Positions 28,024 through 36,072 of a DNA stretch of 64,000 nt are shown here, piece after piece. Source of the DNA: JAJCYK01 sp965224285 (lineage in GTDB: Bacteria; Bacteroidota; Bacteroidia; Cytophagales; Cyclobacteriaceae); the NCBI GenBank assembly GCA_965224285.1, contig OZ245043.1, positions 372,001 to 436,000 of the forward strand, given 5' to 3'. The notes beneath the pieces were generated by a model. It searched no databases and had not been told where the DNA came from. It saw only the letters and a list, made by a program, of their open reading frames with translations. Within the stretch, counting starts at the first letter, position 1; each line of letters starts with the position of its first letter. The position numbers and the translations under genes were made by a program.

Positions 28024-28326
28024 ATGGGATTTTTAGATGGATATATCGAATCAATACAAAAGCTTTGCAAAAACTACCAGGTCAAAACTTTATACTCTTT
28101 TGGATCGGTCAATTCAGATGAATTCGATATTAATAGCGATATAGACCTGCTTGTTGATCTTAAGGCTCAAGATCCGTTAGTCTATAGCGATAACTACTTC
28201 AACCTAAAATTCAACCTGGAAGAGATGCTAAAAAGACCAATTGATCTGGTGGAAAGCAAATCCTTAAAAAACCCATATCTCAAAAATCGGATAGACCAGA
28301 CCAAGGCATTAATCTATGGGGCCTGA
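28024..28326 (+). CDS. mntA: MntA-type nucleotidyltransferase domain protein (orphan antitoxin-like)
   Basis: A 100-residue minimal nucleotidyltransferase with the catalytic pattern YSFGSVNS...SDIDLLVDL: the GS motif followed by two aspartates in DID. Proteins of this size usually form the MntA half of MntA/HepT modules, in which MntA transfers AMP onto the HEPN toxin HepT and neutralises it. The gene is intact, but its partner survives only as a 15-codon remnant (28316-28363), so it is an orphan here. Confidence 0.83.
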   Translation: MGFLDGYIESIQKLCKNYQVKTLYSFGSVNSDEFDINSDIDLLVDLKAQDPLVYSDNYFNLKFNLEEMLKRPIDLVESKSLKNPYLKNRIDQTKALIYGA

Positions 28327-28363
28327 CATCAAAGCCTGGCTGCAAGATATGATACCCACCTAG
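28316..28363 (+). pseudogene. HepT (DUF86 HEPN toxin) N-terminal remnant
   Basis: A 15-codon frame overlapping the MntA stop reads MGPDIKAWLQDMIPT and then hits TAG. The DIKAWLQD segment matches the start of HepT/DUF86 proteins, and the overlap with mntA is the arrangement of intact modules. The expected ~100 further residues, including the RxxxxH active site, are absent: only ~73 bases separate the stop from the next gene. This indicates a deleted or decayed toxin gene. Confidence 0.6.
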
Positions 28364-28436
28364 GGTTTGGTATTTTGTCCTAATTATAACGACATATAGG
28401 TAGCTTAAAAAGATACCAGTAAGGCTCTCAAAGACC

Positions 28437-29228
28437 ATGGAAGCTAAATATGACCAAATAGGAGTTGATTACCAGGTCTCCCGCAAAGCTGACTCTTTTA
28501 TAACGGATCGCCTGCTAAAACATTTACAACCCCAAGCAGAGGGAGTTTACCTGGATATCGGCTGTGGAACCGGAAATTATACCCATGAATTCCAAAAGAG
28601 AGGATTTCCATTTATAGGGATTGACCCTTCCATAGCCATGCTTGAAAAGGCCAGGCAAAAAAATAAAAGCATAGATTGGAAAATAGGTGCAGTTGAAAAT
28701 ATTAAACTACCAAATCACTCAATTGATGGAATAGTGGCCATTTTGACCATTCACCATTGGACGGATTTAGACCAGGGATTTTCAGAACTTTCTAGGGTTA
28801 TAAAGCCAAATGGCAGGGTGGTGATCTTTACCTCCACCCCCAAGCAGATGAAAGGATATTGGCTGAATCACTATTTCCCCAGAATGCTAGCCAATGCCAT
28901 GGTTGAGATGCCAAGTCTTGAAGAAATAGAAAACGCCATGAGCAGCAGCGGAATGGAAATTACCGAAATTGACCGGTACTTTATCCAGCCAGACCTGCAA
29001 GATAATTTCCTGTATTGTGGCAAGCACCGGCCTGAGCTTTACTTTGACCAACAAATCCGAAAGGGAATTTCATCCTTTTCCTCCCTGGCCAACCAGGAGG
29101 AAGTGAAACAAGGATTGTCAAAATTAAGGGCTGATATTGACAGTGTAAAAATCGATAAGATCATTAATTCTTATGAAAATGATTATGGGGATTATTTGTT
29201 TGTGGTGGGAAGGAAGGTAGGCACATAG
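28437..29228 (+). CDS. Class I SAM-dependent methyltransferase
   Basis: A 263-residue Rossmann-fold methyltransferase. Motif I is YLDIGCGTGNYTHEF (about residues 39-53), followed by an acidic strand end (GIDPSIAM), motif IV-like IVAILTIHHW, and a post-motif region RVIKPNGRVVIFT. This is the Methyltransf_11/25 type that acts on small molecules. The substrate is unknown and the neighbours do not help. Confidence 0.85.
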   Translation: MEAKYDQIGVDYQVSRKADSFITDRLLKHLQPQAEGVYLDIGCGTGNYTHEFQKRGFPFIGIDPSIAMLEKARQKNKSIDWKIGAVENIKLPNHSIDGIVAILTIHHWTDLDQGFSELSRVIKPNGRVVIFTSTPKQMKGYWLNHYFPRMLANAMVEMPSLEEIENAMSSSGMEITEIDRYFIQPDLQDNFLYCGKHRPELYFDQQIRKGISSFSSLANQEEVKQGLSKLRADIDSVKIDKIINSYENDYGDYLFVVGRKVGT

Positions 29229-29356
29229 TAATGTATTTATACAAAATCTATTTTAGTATTTGAAATTATGTAATTATAAAAATGGCAGCCAATTCAACTA
29301 TTGTTAATAGTGTTTAATCACATTTTTTCACTATATTAACTGCAATTACGAATAAA

Positions 29357-29680
29357 ATGAAAAAAACCAAACTGGGAGAATTCGAGGAGTTCGTTTTACT
29401 GGCGGTGGCAGTACTGAGGGAGGAGGCCTACGGGGTGGAGGTCAAACGGGAGCTGGAAGACCGCTTAAATACCAAACTAAGCGTGGGCTCGGTGCAATCG
29501 GCTTTAAAGCGGCTGGAGGGGAAAGGGTTTCTTACTTCGGAATGGGGAGAGGCCACTAAGAAAAGAGGAGGGAAGCGCAAGCGCATCTACACCATCACTG
29601 CCTACGCCCGAAAAGTGCTGCTGGAGATACGCGAGGTACGCGCCCAGCTGTGGTCGGCTATTCCTGACCTGGCCTACTAG
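29357..29680 (+). CDS. PadR-family transcriptional regulator
   Basis: A 107-residue winged-helix protein with the PadR pattern: GEFEEFVLLAVAVLREEAYG, then SVGSVQSALKRLEGKGFL as recognition helix and GGKRKRIYTIT as wing. It starts one base upstream of a gap of a single base before the permease, so the two are co-transcribed. PadR-permease pairs of this kind recur in Cytophagales; the regulator presumably represses its own operon. Confidence 0.9.
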   Translation: MKKTKLGEFEEFVLLAVAVLREEAYGVEVKRELEDRLNTKLSVGSVQSALKRLEGKGFLTSEWGEATKKRGGKRKRIYTITAYARKVLLEIREVRAQLWSAIPDLAY

Positions 29681-29681
29681 C

Positions 29682-32276
29682 ATGGAAGAGCATCATCATA
29701 AACCGCCTGGATTCGCCCTTTGGTTGCTGCGTGCCATCATCCGGCCCCGTTATCTGCACGAAATTGAAGGGGATATGGAGGAGGTGTTCCGGGAAGACCT
29801 GGAGCAGCATTCTTCCCGTAAGGCTAAATGGCTCTACCTATGGAATGTGCTGCTGCTATTGCGAATTTCTCTCATCAAAACACCCCATCTGTTTCCTTCA
29901 TTTAACCATAACCTTATGATCCGCAATTATCTGAAATCCGGCTGGCGCAATTTCCTTAAATACCGCCGCTATTCACTTATCAATGTGCTGGGCCTTTCCA
30001 TTGGCTTTGGCACCGCCATTCTCCTGTTCATGATCGTCAGTTATGAAAATTCCTTTGATACCTTCCACCAAAATCACCAGGACCTTTACCGGGTGGCCAA
30101 CCGGCATGCTGACGGGGAAGTATCGGATTTGATCGTAACCCCCCAGCTCCCTCTGATGAAGCGGGAAATGCCTGAAGTGCTGAGGGCCAGCCGCTTTTAT
30201 GATGGTTGGGATATGCTGGAACAAGGAGATCAATATATTGCCACCTCCTACCACATAGTAGACCCTGATTTTGCCCAAATGTTTGATTTTGAGGTATTAA
30301 AAGGGGATGTAGCAAGGGCGCTCTCTACTCCAGGTCAGGCGGTGATCACGAAGTCACTGGCGGCCAAACTCTTTGGACAGGAAGATCCCCTGGGAAAAAC
30401 CTTGCGCATTGTTAGTGAAGACATAGAACTTACGGTCTCCGCTTTGATTCGGGATGTGCCTCAACAATCCAGCATGCAATTTGAGCTGCTGATCCCCTGG
30501 GATAACGCCCCGGAATGGCTGGGTCCCGATCAGGCCGGCAATTGGTACAACACTTTTATGACCGGGTATGTGCAGTTGCATCCCCAAACCGATATCCAGC
30601 AACTCGAGGAAAAGTCGGCCCTCTTTGTAGCAGATCATTTTTTGGAGGGTAGAAGGTCAGATAGGATTGCCTTTTTGCCTTTACTGGACGAGCATTTCCG
30701 GGCTACCAACAATAAGAAGATCATCTATATTTTGGGGATCATTGCCGGCGCCATCCTGCTGATCTCCTGCTTTAACTTTATGAACCTGGCTATTTCACAG
30801 TTCCTTGGCCGAACCCGAGAAATCGGGGTCAGAAAAGTAATGGGCAGTCAGCGGGCCCAACTGGTGTTTCAGTTCATGGTGGAAGGTTTTATTGTTTGTA
30901 CCGTGGCCATTGTGCTGGGATTGCTGATCACCTTCCTGGCCATTCCTTACGCCAATGAATACCTGGACTTAAGCATCAGCCGGAATATTTTCCGGGAACT
31001 CAACCTACTGGGCATATTAGCCGCACTGATCGCTATCACCGTGATGCTCTGTACATTGTGGCCCTCTTTTACCCTTTCCGGTTTTCCGGCGGTGCGCTTG
31101 ATGCGGGACTTCACCTCTGGCAGGAGTTCCGGAGGACTATTCAGAAAAGGATTGATCGTGTTGCAATTTACCGCCTCGGTGATTCTCATTATCGGCACCA
31201 TAGTGGTCTTGCAACAGACCCGATATATGAAACAACAGGATCTCAAGTTCGATGGCAACAATGTAGTGCTTATGGAAGTTTGGCCGGAGCTGTTTTTTAG
31301 CGACCCGGAAGCAGCCACCCAAAAACTGTTGACCATGCGTAATGAACTGGATAACCAATCCTTATTTCAGTCGGCCACTTTATCTCAATCTGTGCCCGGC
31401 AATTACAATGAGGACTATAATGGCTTCACTTCAGCAGATTCCACCGCCACCACTGTCAGCATGCGCCAGACCAGCATCGATCACCGATATCTGGAAACAT
31501 TCGGCATCAAGCTGGTAAGAGGCCGGAATTTTTCCCCGGACATTGAAAGTGATAAGGAGGCCAAGATCATTAATGAAACCGCCTTTAAAAGCTTGGGTTG
31601 GACCGATCTGAAAGATCGCCGTTTAAAAATAGGTGGTGGGGGCAAGGAAGTTCAGGTGATCGGGGTGGTGGAAGACTATCATTATCAAAGCTTGAAAAGG
31701 GCAGTGCAGCCGGTTATCCTGCATTACAACCCCGATTACCCCACCAGGCTGGCGGTGCGACTTGATCCCAATAGAATCAGTGAAGCCCTGGCTTTACTGG
31801 AGCAAAAATGGGATGAATTGGGTCCCTATAAAGCCTTCGATTATTCCTTTGTGGATGAAGAGTTTGACCTGTTGTATAAAGAGCAGGAGCGGCTCAGCCT
31901 TATCGCTACCCTGTTTGCTTTCATTGGCATGGCCATCGCCTGCCTGGGCTTATTTAGCATCAGCTCCTACACCATTCGCTTAAGGAAAAAGGAAATTGGC
32001 ATCCGCAAGGTGCTGGGGGCCACCATCAGTAATATTGTGTTGTCGCTGTCCAGGAATTTTGGCCTGCTGGTATTGGGCTCCTTTCTGATCGCCGTCCCGG
32101 TAATTTATTTCCTGTCCCTTCAGTTTCTCAAAGATTATAGTTATCGTATTGATCTGTCACCTTGGATATTTATACTAGGCATTGGAGTGGTATTTGTTGT
32201 TGCCATGGTGATCGTGGGTACTCAATCCAGATTAGCCGCCATGGAGAATCCGGTAGATGCGCTGGTGGATGAGTAA
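29682..32276 (+). CDS. FtsX-type ABC permease with PadR-linked N-terminal prefix domain
   Basis: An 864-residue membrane protein. Residues ~8-75 form the short prefix (PGFALWLLRAIIRPRYL, then EIEGDMEEVF) that characterises permeases encoded after PadR genes. The remainder repeats the MacB-PCD/FtsX/MacB-PCD/FtsX layout of the permease at 20046, with coupling segments GRTREIGVRKVMGS and RKKEIGIRKVLGA. No ATPase gene is adjacent. It may work with a chromosomally distant ATPase or as a mechanosensory partner. Confidence 0.88.
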   Translation: MEEHHHKPPGFALWLLRAIIRPRYLHEIEGDMEEVFREDLEQHSSRKAKWLYLWNVLLLLRISLIKTPHLFPSFNHNLMIRNYLKSGWRNFLKYRRYSLINVLGLSIGFGTAILLFMIVSYENSFDTFHQNHQDLYRVANRHADGEVSDLIVTPQLPLMKREMPEVLRASRFYDGWDMLEQGDQYIATSYHIVDPDFAQMFDFEVLKGDVARALSTPGQAVITKSLAAKLFGQEDPLGKTLRIVSEDIELTVSALIRDVPQQSSMQFELLIPWDNAPEWLGPDQAGNWYNTFMTGYVQLHPQTDIQQLEEKSALFVADHFLEGRRSDRIAFLPLLDEHFRATNNKKIIYILGIIAGAILLISCFNFMNLAISQFLGRTREIGVRKVMGSQRAQLVFQFMVEGFIVCTVAIVLGLLITFLAIPYANEYLDLSISRNIFRELNLLGILAALIAITVMLCTLWPSFTLSGFPAVRLMRDFTSGRSSGGLFRKGLIVLQFTASVILIIGTIVVLQQTRYMKQQDLKFDGNNVVLMEVWPELFFSDPEAATQKLLTMRNELDNQSLFQSATLSQSVPGNYNEDYNGFTSADSTATTVSMRQTSIDHRYLETFGIKLVRGRNFSPDIESDKEAKIINETAFKSLGWTDLKDRRLKIGGGGKEVQVIGVVEDYHYQSLKRAVQPVILHYNPDYPTRLAVRLDPNRISEALALLEQKWDELGPYKAFDYSFVDEEFDLLYKEQERLSLIATLFAFIGMAIACLGLFSISSYTIRLRKKEIGIRKVLGATISNIVLSLSRNFGLLVLGSFLIAVPVIYFLSLQFLKDYSYRIDLSPWIFILGIGVVFVVAMVIVGTQSRLAAMENPVDALVDE

Positions 32277-32288
32277 ACTGACCGCTCT

Positions 32289-32318
32289 GGCTTAAGTTTA
32301 GCTCGCGTATCTTAAGCC
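32289..32318. terminator. GGCTTAAG palindrome after the permease gene
   Basis: Arms GGCTTAAG (32289-32296) and CTTAAGCC (32311-32318) flank a 14-base loop, 12 bases after the permease stop. The position suits a transcription terminator, but there is no T tract. It also belongs to the TTAAG palindrome family seen at 14767, 32382 and 47065, so it may simply be a repeat. Confidence 0.4.
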
Positions 32319-32381
32319 GAAGATCTAATTTATTTCAGGTTGTTGTTTAGGACAAGACCTCATAAATCTCATTATCAAAGC

Positions 32382-32404
32382 GGATTAAGTTCTAAACTTA
32401 ATCC
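32382..32404. repeat. GGATTAAGTT palindrome, dispersed family
   Basis: Perfect 10-base arms GGATTAAGTT/AACTTAATCC around a 3-base loop, followed by the word CAGGTAT. The same GGATTAAGT/ACTTAATCC stem occurs in every unit of the array at 14.7-15.7 kb, so this is an isolated member of that family. Confidence 0.6.
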
Positions 32405-32728
32405 AGGTATCAGAGTGGCTAATTATAAATTTTTGTAAGATATCTGCTCGGATATTCCCGCGTGATGACTAGGCTGGATCCTGTTCTATTGGGCTGCTTT
32501 CATTATGAAGTGAGTTGTAATTGATCCCTTAATCTGTAGTCCAGGGGTAGTAGTTATGCATTGAAATAGGCTAATCGGGAAACAGTACTGGCAAATAAAT
32601 TTATCCGTAAATCTTTACTGCACTAACTCACCAACTCCTACCTTCGCACTTTGCGTTTCGGTCACCTGCGGCACGCCTTTGGTGACGGGTCACGGGCAAG
32701 GGAGTCATTCAATCATTCAATCAATCAA

Positions 32729-33877
32729 TCATTCAACTTCAACCCACCGCTCCTCCTTTGCACTCCTTAGCATCGCTTCATTCAATACCAACTCCCTCAG
32801 GCCATCTTTGAAGGTAGGATAATTTGGTCTTTCTGGTAGCTTGCCTTCCCGTATGGCCTGATAAACTTCCTTGAAAAGTTGTTTGGAGGTGTCCGGAAAA
32901 CCCTCATTATGCCCTCCTGGATAGGAAATCAACTGTGAGGCCTCTGGATGGAACAAGGATGGATCCCTCATCAGCTCTTCATTTGGACTATCTCGATTCC
33001 CCATCCAAAGGGAGTTAGGCGTTTCTGAATTCCAGGAAAAGGTCTTCTTGGAACCTGCAATCTCTATTCCCAACCGATTTTTACGACCGGCTGATACCTG
33101 TGATACGGTGATCACCCCTTTGTGGCCGTTATCAAATCTCAGCAGCACGCTGGCGTAGTCTTCAGTCTTGATTTCCACATCTTGAAAATCCGTAGTTTCT
33201 GTTAATTTACCTGAATAAGTGTCGATGGGCTTAGTGGGCTTTTTGCGGGTAGTGTGCACGGTATTTAAATCGGCCATAACCCGGGTGATGCGACAACCTG
33301 AAACGTACTCCAACAGGTCCAATAAGTGCGATCCGATATCTGCCAGGGCTCTGGATCTCCCGGATTGCTCTGGTTCTAGTCGCCAATTATAGTCGGTTTG
33401 GTAAAATAGCCAATCCTGCAAATAACTCCCGATAATTGAGTATACCTCTCCCAACTCTCCTTTTTCCCTCATCACCTTCATTTGACGGACCATCGGATAA
33501 TATCTTATATTGAAGTTAATGGCATTGACCAATCCCGTTTTGTCCGCAATTTCGACCAGCTCTTGAGCTTCCTCCAGGCTGGTAGCCAGTGGTTTCTCAC
33601 AAACCACGTGGATGCCTTGCTCTAAGGCTAGTTTGGTTTGCTGATAATGCAGAAAATTTGGGGTGCATATGTGGACACAGTCAATCCCTAGGTCTAGCAA
33701 AGCCCGATAATCATCAAAATATCGGTCCACTGCCAGTTGTTCAGCTTTAGACTTTACCTTCTCCTCACTCCGGTTAAAAATGGCTACTACCTCGATACCG
33801 GGTATTCTTCTGAGCGCTTCAAGATGCACCGGGCCGATGAAACCCACTCCGGCTATCCCTACTTTTATATTTTTCAT
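32729..33877 (-). CDS. Gfo/Idh/MocA-family oxidoreductase
   Basis: A 382-residue NAD(P)-dependent sugar oxidoreductase. The Rossmann motif GIAGVGFIGPVHLEAL is at the N terminus, and CEKPLATSLEEA (with the conserved Lys) is near residue 95. The C-terminal alpha/beta domain contains GSHLLDLLEYVSG, whose Asp and His are expected catalytic or substrate residues. It is the last gene of a deoC-pfkB-Gfo/Idh operon. The likely role is oxidation or epimerisation of a sugar or its derivative before phosphorylation and aldol cleavage; the exact substrate cannot be read from sequence. Confidence 0.88.
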   Translation of the reverse strand: MKNIKVGIAGVGFIGPVHLEALRRIPGIEVVAIFNRSEEKVKSKAEQLAVDRYFDDYRALLDLGIDCVHICTPNFLHYQQTKLALEQGIHVVCEKPLATSLEEAQELVEIADKTGLVNAINFNIRYYPMVRQMKVMREKGELGEVYSIIGSYLQDWLFYQTDYNWRLEPEQSGRSRALADIGSHLLDLLEYVSGCRITRVMADLNTVHTTRKKPTKPIDTYSGKLTETTDFQDVEIKTEDYASVLLRFDNGHKGVITVSQVSAGRKNRLGIEIAGSKKTFSWNSETPNSLWMGNRDSPNEELMRDPSLFHPEASQLISYPGGHNEGFPDTSKQLFKEVYQAIREGKLPERPNYPTFKDGLRELVLNEAMLRSAKEERWVEVE

Positions 33878-33895
33878 CCTTTAATGGTTTATTGA

Positions 33896-35014
33896 TTATA
33901 ACTCGCCCAGCCATTGACTTAGATAGGCCTGTAACATTTCCAGGTCCGGGCTCACTCCATTTTGAACATAGGCGCCTGATGCAGCCATGGCCAAGACCAT
34001 TTGCTGCAACTGATCAAACCCGTTAAGCATTCCAAAGCAGAAACCTGAATTGAAATTATCACCTCCACCGGTCGATACCTTGGGATGGTCAACTACCCGT
34101 CCATCCAGGTAGTGGCTATAGGTGTCGTTGAACAAAAAACACCCATCAATAGGATGTATCACCAGCTGATCAATCTCCAGTGCATCAAATAATTTTCTAC
34201 CCAACAAGTTGATTCTATCAGCGCCAGTAGGCGCCTCGGCCTCTAATCCCATAAAATCAGCTAATCTAATAGTCTCGTTTTCATTAAGCCCCAGGGTGAC
34301 CCTGCCCTTAGCGGTAAAACGATTTATTAATCTCATCACATTACGTACTTCCTCTGCAGTCTTCTTACTGGGATCTGCCAGATCAAAGAAAAACTCCGGT
34401 TTATGATCAACATGATGTTGTACTACATCCAAAAAGAATCCCTGCCAAATATCACTGGCGTGTGGTAAGTTACACCAGTCAACCAGTCCTATTAGACTGG
34501 CGTTGGAGGTTTTTTCAACCAGTAAATCTTTAGGGATTTGAGATTTTACCTTGTCCCAGTTCAAGTTTGAAAAGGTAGACAACTCAGACAGAATTAGTTT
34601 TCCGTCGTCGAATTCCAAGGCGTTGGTCTCGGCGGCATCTCCCAATGAAATAATATGACAGCCCTCATCCATTTCATGGAAAACCGAATGGATCTGCGGC
34701 GCTCCAAAGGTACCCAGACATATATTACTAATTCCCAGCCTGGCCAGTGCATTAGCAAAAATGGGAGCGTTGCCTCCTAGTTTTATGGTGGTGGTATGAA
34801 GTTCAATTTGAGCGCTGCGAGTGGAAGCCTCCCTGATACGTTGCCCGAAGCTATCCAGAGAATCATAATAATTGCTTACCCCTTTATCCTGGGTCCGGAC
34901 GGGTCGCTGTATTTTATCCACGAAACCATCCAGTCCAATGACCGCTTTATAATTACCAGTGCCTTTTGGTAGTTCATTTAAAACGCTCTTTATGGTTTGC
35001 GACACTTTTTGCAT
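33896..35014 (-). CDS. PfkB-family carbohydrate kinase
   Basis: A 372-residue ribokinase-fold kinase, longer than the usual ~310. ATG 35014 is preferred over the adjacent TTG at 35017 and overlaps the deoC stop by one base. Signatures: KLGGNAPIFANALARLG in the N-terminal sugar-binding part, and VSTGGGDNFNSGF with the catalytic Asp in the C-terminal ATP site. The usual AGD appears here as GGD. Directly behind deoC, a deoxy-sugar kinase feeding the aldolase is a natural reading, but other sugars are possible. Confidence 0.85.
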   Translation of the reverse strand: MQKVSQTIKSVLNELPKGTGNYKAVIGLDGFVDKIQRPVRTQDKGVSNYYDSLDSFGQRIREASTRSAQIELHTTTIKLGGNAPIFANALARLGISNICLGTFGAPQIHSVFHEMDEGCHIISLGDAAETNALEFDDGKLILSELSTFSNLNWDKVKSQIPKDLLVEKTSNASLIGLVDWCNLPHASDIWQGFFLDVVQHHVDHKPEFFFDLADPSKKTAEEVRNVMRLINRFTAKGRVTLGLNENETIRLADFMGLEAEAPTGADRINLLGRKLFDALEIDQLVIHPIDGCFLFNDTYSHYLDGRVVDHPKVSTGGGDNFNSGFCFGMLNGFDQLQQMVLAMAASGAYVQNGVSPDLEMLQAYLSQWLGEL

Positions 35015-35766
35015 CAATAACCGGCAGTGTCTGATGGGATTTCTTTGCCGGAGCCTCCTTCAAACCGTTTTTTGGCTTCTTCCAACATAGCAACAGTAGC
35101 GGTAGCTCCCACCCTGGTCACCCCCAGTGATCGCACTTCCAGCAGGTCATCCAGGGTTCTGATCCCGCCAGCGGCCTTTACCTGTACCTTTGGTGAGCTG
35201 AACTTTCGCATGAGCTTTAGGTCGTGGTGAGTGGCACCCCGGTAGGTATATTTCCCGTCATCGTCTTTTACGAAACCGTACCCCGTGGAGGTTTTTACAA
35301 AATCGGCGCCTTCCTCTGAGCAAATCTCGCACAGTCTGATCTTTAGCTCATCATCGGGCAAAAAATCGTTTTCAAAAATCACTTTAAGGATAGCGCCGTG
35401 GTCATGGGTAGCCTGACAAATCCCTTTTATCTCATGGCGGATATATTCCCAGTCCCCCTCCAGTACTTTTCCTATATTGACGACCATATCGATTTCGGCT
35501 GCTCCATCCTTACAAGCTTTGATAGTTTCGGCTAATTTGATCTCAATGGTGGAGTTTCCATGGGGAAACCCAACTACTGTACCCACCAATACTTCTGATT
35601 TCTTCAGCGCCTTTACTGCCAGTGGCACTGCATAGGGTTTTATACAGACGGAGGCTACATGGTATTGCTTAGCTATATAGCAGCCTTCGATCATAACCGC
35701 ATCGGTCATGGTGGGATGTAATAGACTGTGGTCGATCATTTCGGCAATTGCACTTACTGAGCTCAT
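35014..35766 (-). CDS. deoC: Deoxyribose-phosphate aldolase
   Basis: A 250-residue class I aldolase that cleaves 2-deoxyribose 5-phosphate, or a related sugar phosphate, into glyceraldehyde 3-phosphate and acetaldehyde. DeoC signatures are present: IDHSLLHPT, EIDMVVNIG with the catalytic Asp, the Schiff-base Lys in FVKTSTGYG, and VKAAGGIR with the second Lys. It is the first gene of a three-gene minus-strand operon. No nucleoside phosphorylase or deoB is present, so nucleoside salvage is not the only possible role. Confidence 0.9.
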   Translation of the reverse strand: MSSVSAIAEMIDHSLLHPTMTDAVMIEGCYIAKQYHVASVCIKPYAVPLAVKALKKSEVLVGTVVGFPHGNSTIEIKLAETIKACKDGAAEIDMVVNIGKVLEGDWEYIRHEIKGICQATHDHGAILKVIFENDFLPDDELKIRLCEICSEEGADFVKTSTGYGFVKDDDGKYTYRGATHHDLKLMRKFSSPKVQVKAAGGIRTLDDLLEVRSLGVTRVGATATVAMLEEAKKRFEGGSGKEIPSDTAGY

Positions 35767-36010
35767 TCTCCAGGTAAATTTAAGTTACGGGTCAACACAC
35801 TATGGATTGACAGGGATAAATTACGTAGTTTCTATCTGATCACCCAAGCAGTACCTATGTTTTGAGTAAAGATTCCTTGTTCTAAGCCTGAGATTAAGGA
35901 CTTGTCAATCGAAAGCATTTACCTTTATTTAACTTATCTAGGGCTCATCCATTATGATTACTAGCCATAATCTAAATTATCAATAGTGGACCAAGTTCGC
36001 AGCACAAAAT

Positions 36011-36036
36011 AAGCCCCCAGTTAAAACTGAAGGCTT
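36011..36036 (-). terminator. Rho-independent-type terminator of the OmpA gene
   Basis: On the minus strand AAGCC-TT-CAGT, a TTTA loop, ACTG and GGCTT form a stem followed by ATTTTG. The hairpin lies 36 bases past the OmpA stop. The complementary strand also ends in GGCTTTTAA, so it could act in both directions. Confidence 0.6.
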
Positions 36037-36072
36037 TTAAACTCTACTCAGCAATCGGATCTTATCCCATTG

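Larger units (their letters stand above)
32277..32728. other. Intergenic region with palindromes and short tetranucleotide-like tract
   Basis: A 452-base non-coding stretch between convergent genes. It contains two palindromes of the dispersed TTAAG family (annotated separately at 32289 and 32382), a TCAATCAT/CAATCAAT microsatellite-like tract at about 32705-32735 that runs into the end of the Gfo/Idh gene, and no credible open frame. Confidence 0.6.

Noticed and set aside
27548..28054. 168-codon minus-strand frame over the deacetylase gene
   Set aside because: Antisense to a clear YdjC/ChbG gene; explained by codon composition of the sense strand.
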